Below, in pieces: positions 63,523 to 64,000 of a stretch of 64,000 nt of DNA. The notes under the pieces were generated by a model, which was not told the DNA's origin, did not search any database, and saw nothing but the letters and a program-made list of their open reading frames with translations. Position numbers and translations under genes: made by a program. Source of the stretch: Malaciobacter halophilus. GTDB lineage: Bacteria; Campylobacterota; Campylobacteria; Campylobacterales; Arcobacteraceae. The DNA is taken from the NCBI RefSeq assembly GCF_002837275.1, contig NZ_NXIF01000006.1:1-64000 (forward strand), given 5' to 3'. Each line of letters opens with the position of its first letter. The first letter of the stretch is position 1.

Positions 63523-64000
63523 TATTTTTCCCTCTTTATTTCAGCTTTTGCATAATTTATTAATCCGCCAACTGAGATTAGTTCTTGCATAAACTCTGGA
63601 ATAGGGATAAATTCATAAGATTTATTTGTTGTATTATTGATAATTTTACCATTATCAAGGTCAATAGAGATTTCCTCTCCTTCTTTAATCTCTAAAGCTT
63701 GTGGTAATTCAAATATTGGTAACCCCATATTAAAAGCATTTCTATAAAAAATTCTTGCAAAAGATGGTGCTACAACAGCAGCAACACCTGCAGCTTTTAA
63801 TGCAATTGGAGCGTGTTCTCTACTAGAACCACAACCGAAGTTTTCTCCAGCAACAATAATATCACCTTTGCTTAACTTCTTAGGAAAATCTGGGTCTGCA
63901 TCTTCCATTACATATTTTGCTAGATGTTCAGGGTCTGAACTATTTAAGTATCTAGCAGCAATAATAACGTCAGTATCAATGTTTGCTCCAAAGTTCCATA
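63522..64000 (-). CDS. leuD: 3-isopropylmalate dehydratase small subunit (5' end outside window)
   Basis: The frame continues past the internal ATG at 63908 to the window edge, adding '[20 protein letters not shown]', the conserved LeuD start region, so the true start lies beyond base 64000. Visible motifs include '[20 protein letters not shown]' and '[16 protein letters not shown]'. With LeuC it isomerises isopropylmalate through an iron-sulfur mechanism. It is followed directly by leuB. Confidence 0.95.
   Translation of the reverse strand, partial: WNFGANIDTDVIIAARYLNSSDPEHLAKYVMEDADPDFPKKLSKGDIIVAGENFGCGSSREHAPIALKAAGVAAVVAPSFARIFYRNAFNMGLPIFELPQALEIKEGEEISIDLDNGKIINNTTNKSYEFIPIPEFMQELISVGGLINYAKAEIKREK

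Overview
The window is a strongly AT-rich (visibly under about one third G+C), densely packed bacterial chromosome segment. It most likely comes from a Campylobacterota species of the Arcobacter group. The reasons are the base composition, a BioV-type pimeloyl-ACP methyl esterase (known mainly from this phylum), Campylobacterota-like versions of MutS2, CarB, GuaB and the ribosomal proteins, GatA in a transamidation lineage, and an alpha ribosomal operon without infA in front. The genus is an inference; no rRNA is present to confirm it.

Layout: (1) 1-6043: tail of a DUF748/AsmA-like envelope protein, a small exported protein, then mscS, mutS2 and a DASS anion transporter on the minus strand. 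(2) 12731-6244: a minus-strand run aroB, MscS-like channel, mtaB, protease-dead FtsH-like ATPase, bioV, mog, with overlapping or touching ends. (3) 12902-21096: BCCT transporter, then a TolC/AcrA/AcrB-type RND efflux operon. A divergent MarR regulator lies at its head and a co-directional TetR regulator at its tail; an 18-bp perfect inverted repeat encloses the tolC start codon. (4) 21093-28081: a periplasmic binding protein plus hybrid PAS histidine kinase pair, diverging from a ridA / threonine-synthase-like / YheO-type regulator operon with a near-consensus promoter, then garR and a membrane protein.

(5) 28123-42394: the accessory, defence-like part, ten units all on the minus strand. In transcription order these are sbcD, sbcC, an OLD-family ATPase/TOPRIM nuclease and a UvrD-like helicase (a Gabija GajA/GajB-type pair), a 122-aa unknown ORF, and a 42-codon remnant duplicating the 5' end of a DUF2779 gene. 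They are followed by a COG1112-like SF1 helicase with a C-terminal nuclease-like domain, an ORF6N protein with a PLD-like C-terminus, the intact DUF2779 dual-nuclease gene, and a 58-aa small protein. The two copies of the DUF2779 5' end bracket the helicase/ORF6N module, which suggests it was inserted or duplicated as a unit. An unusual tRNA-Glu lies just beyond sbcD.

(6) 42876-53104: housekeeping genes (Sua5/YrdC-like, carB, ThiF-like, xseB, metX), a phosphatase-like protein, an acidic small protein plus a Panacea-like protein, a LOG-family enzyme and a run of small membrane or unknown proteins. (7) 53423-64000: guaB, gatA, the alpha operon (rpmJ-rpsM-rpsK-rpsD-rpoA-rplQ) preceded by two strong palindromes, a HIT protein, a DHH phosphoesterase, a coiled-coil unknown, leuB and the 3' part of leuD.

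The strongest candidates for something not yet described are the unknown 122-aa gene attached to the Gabija-like operon, the ORF6N-PLD plus SF1 helicase-nuclease module bracketed by duplicated DUF2779 sequence, and the hairpin that presents the tolC start codon in its loop. All functional calls come from reading motifs by eye; no database search was run.
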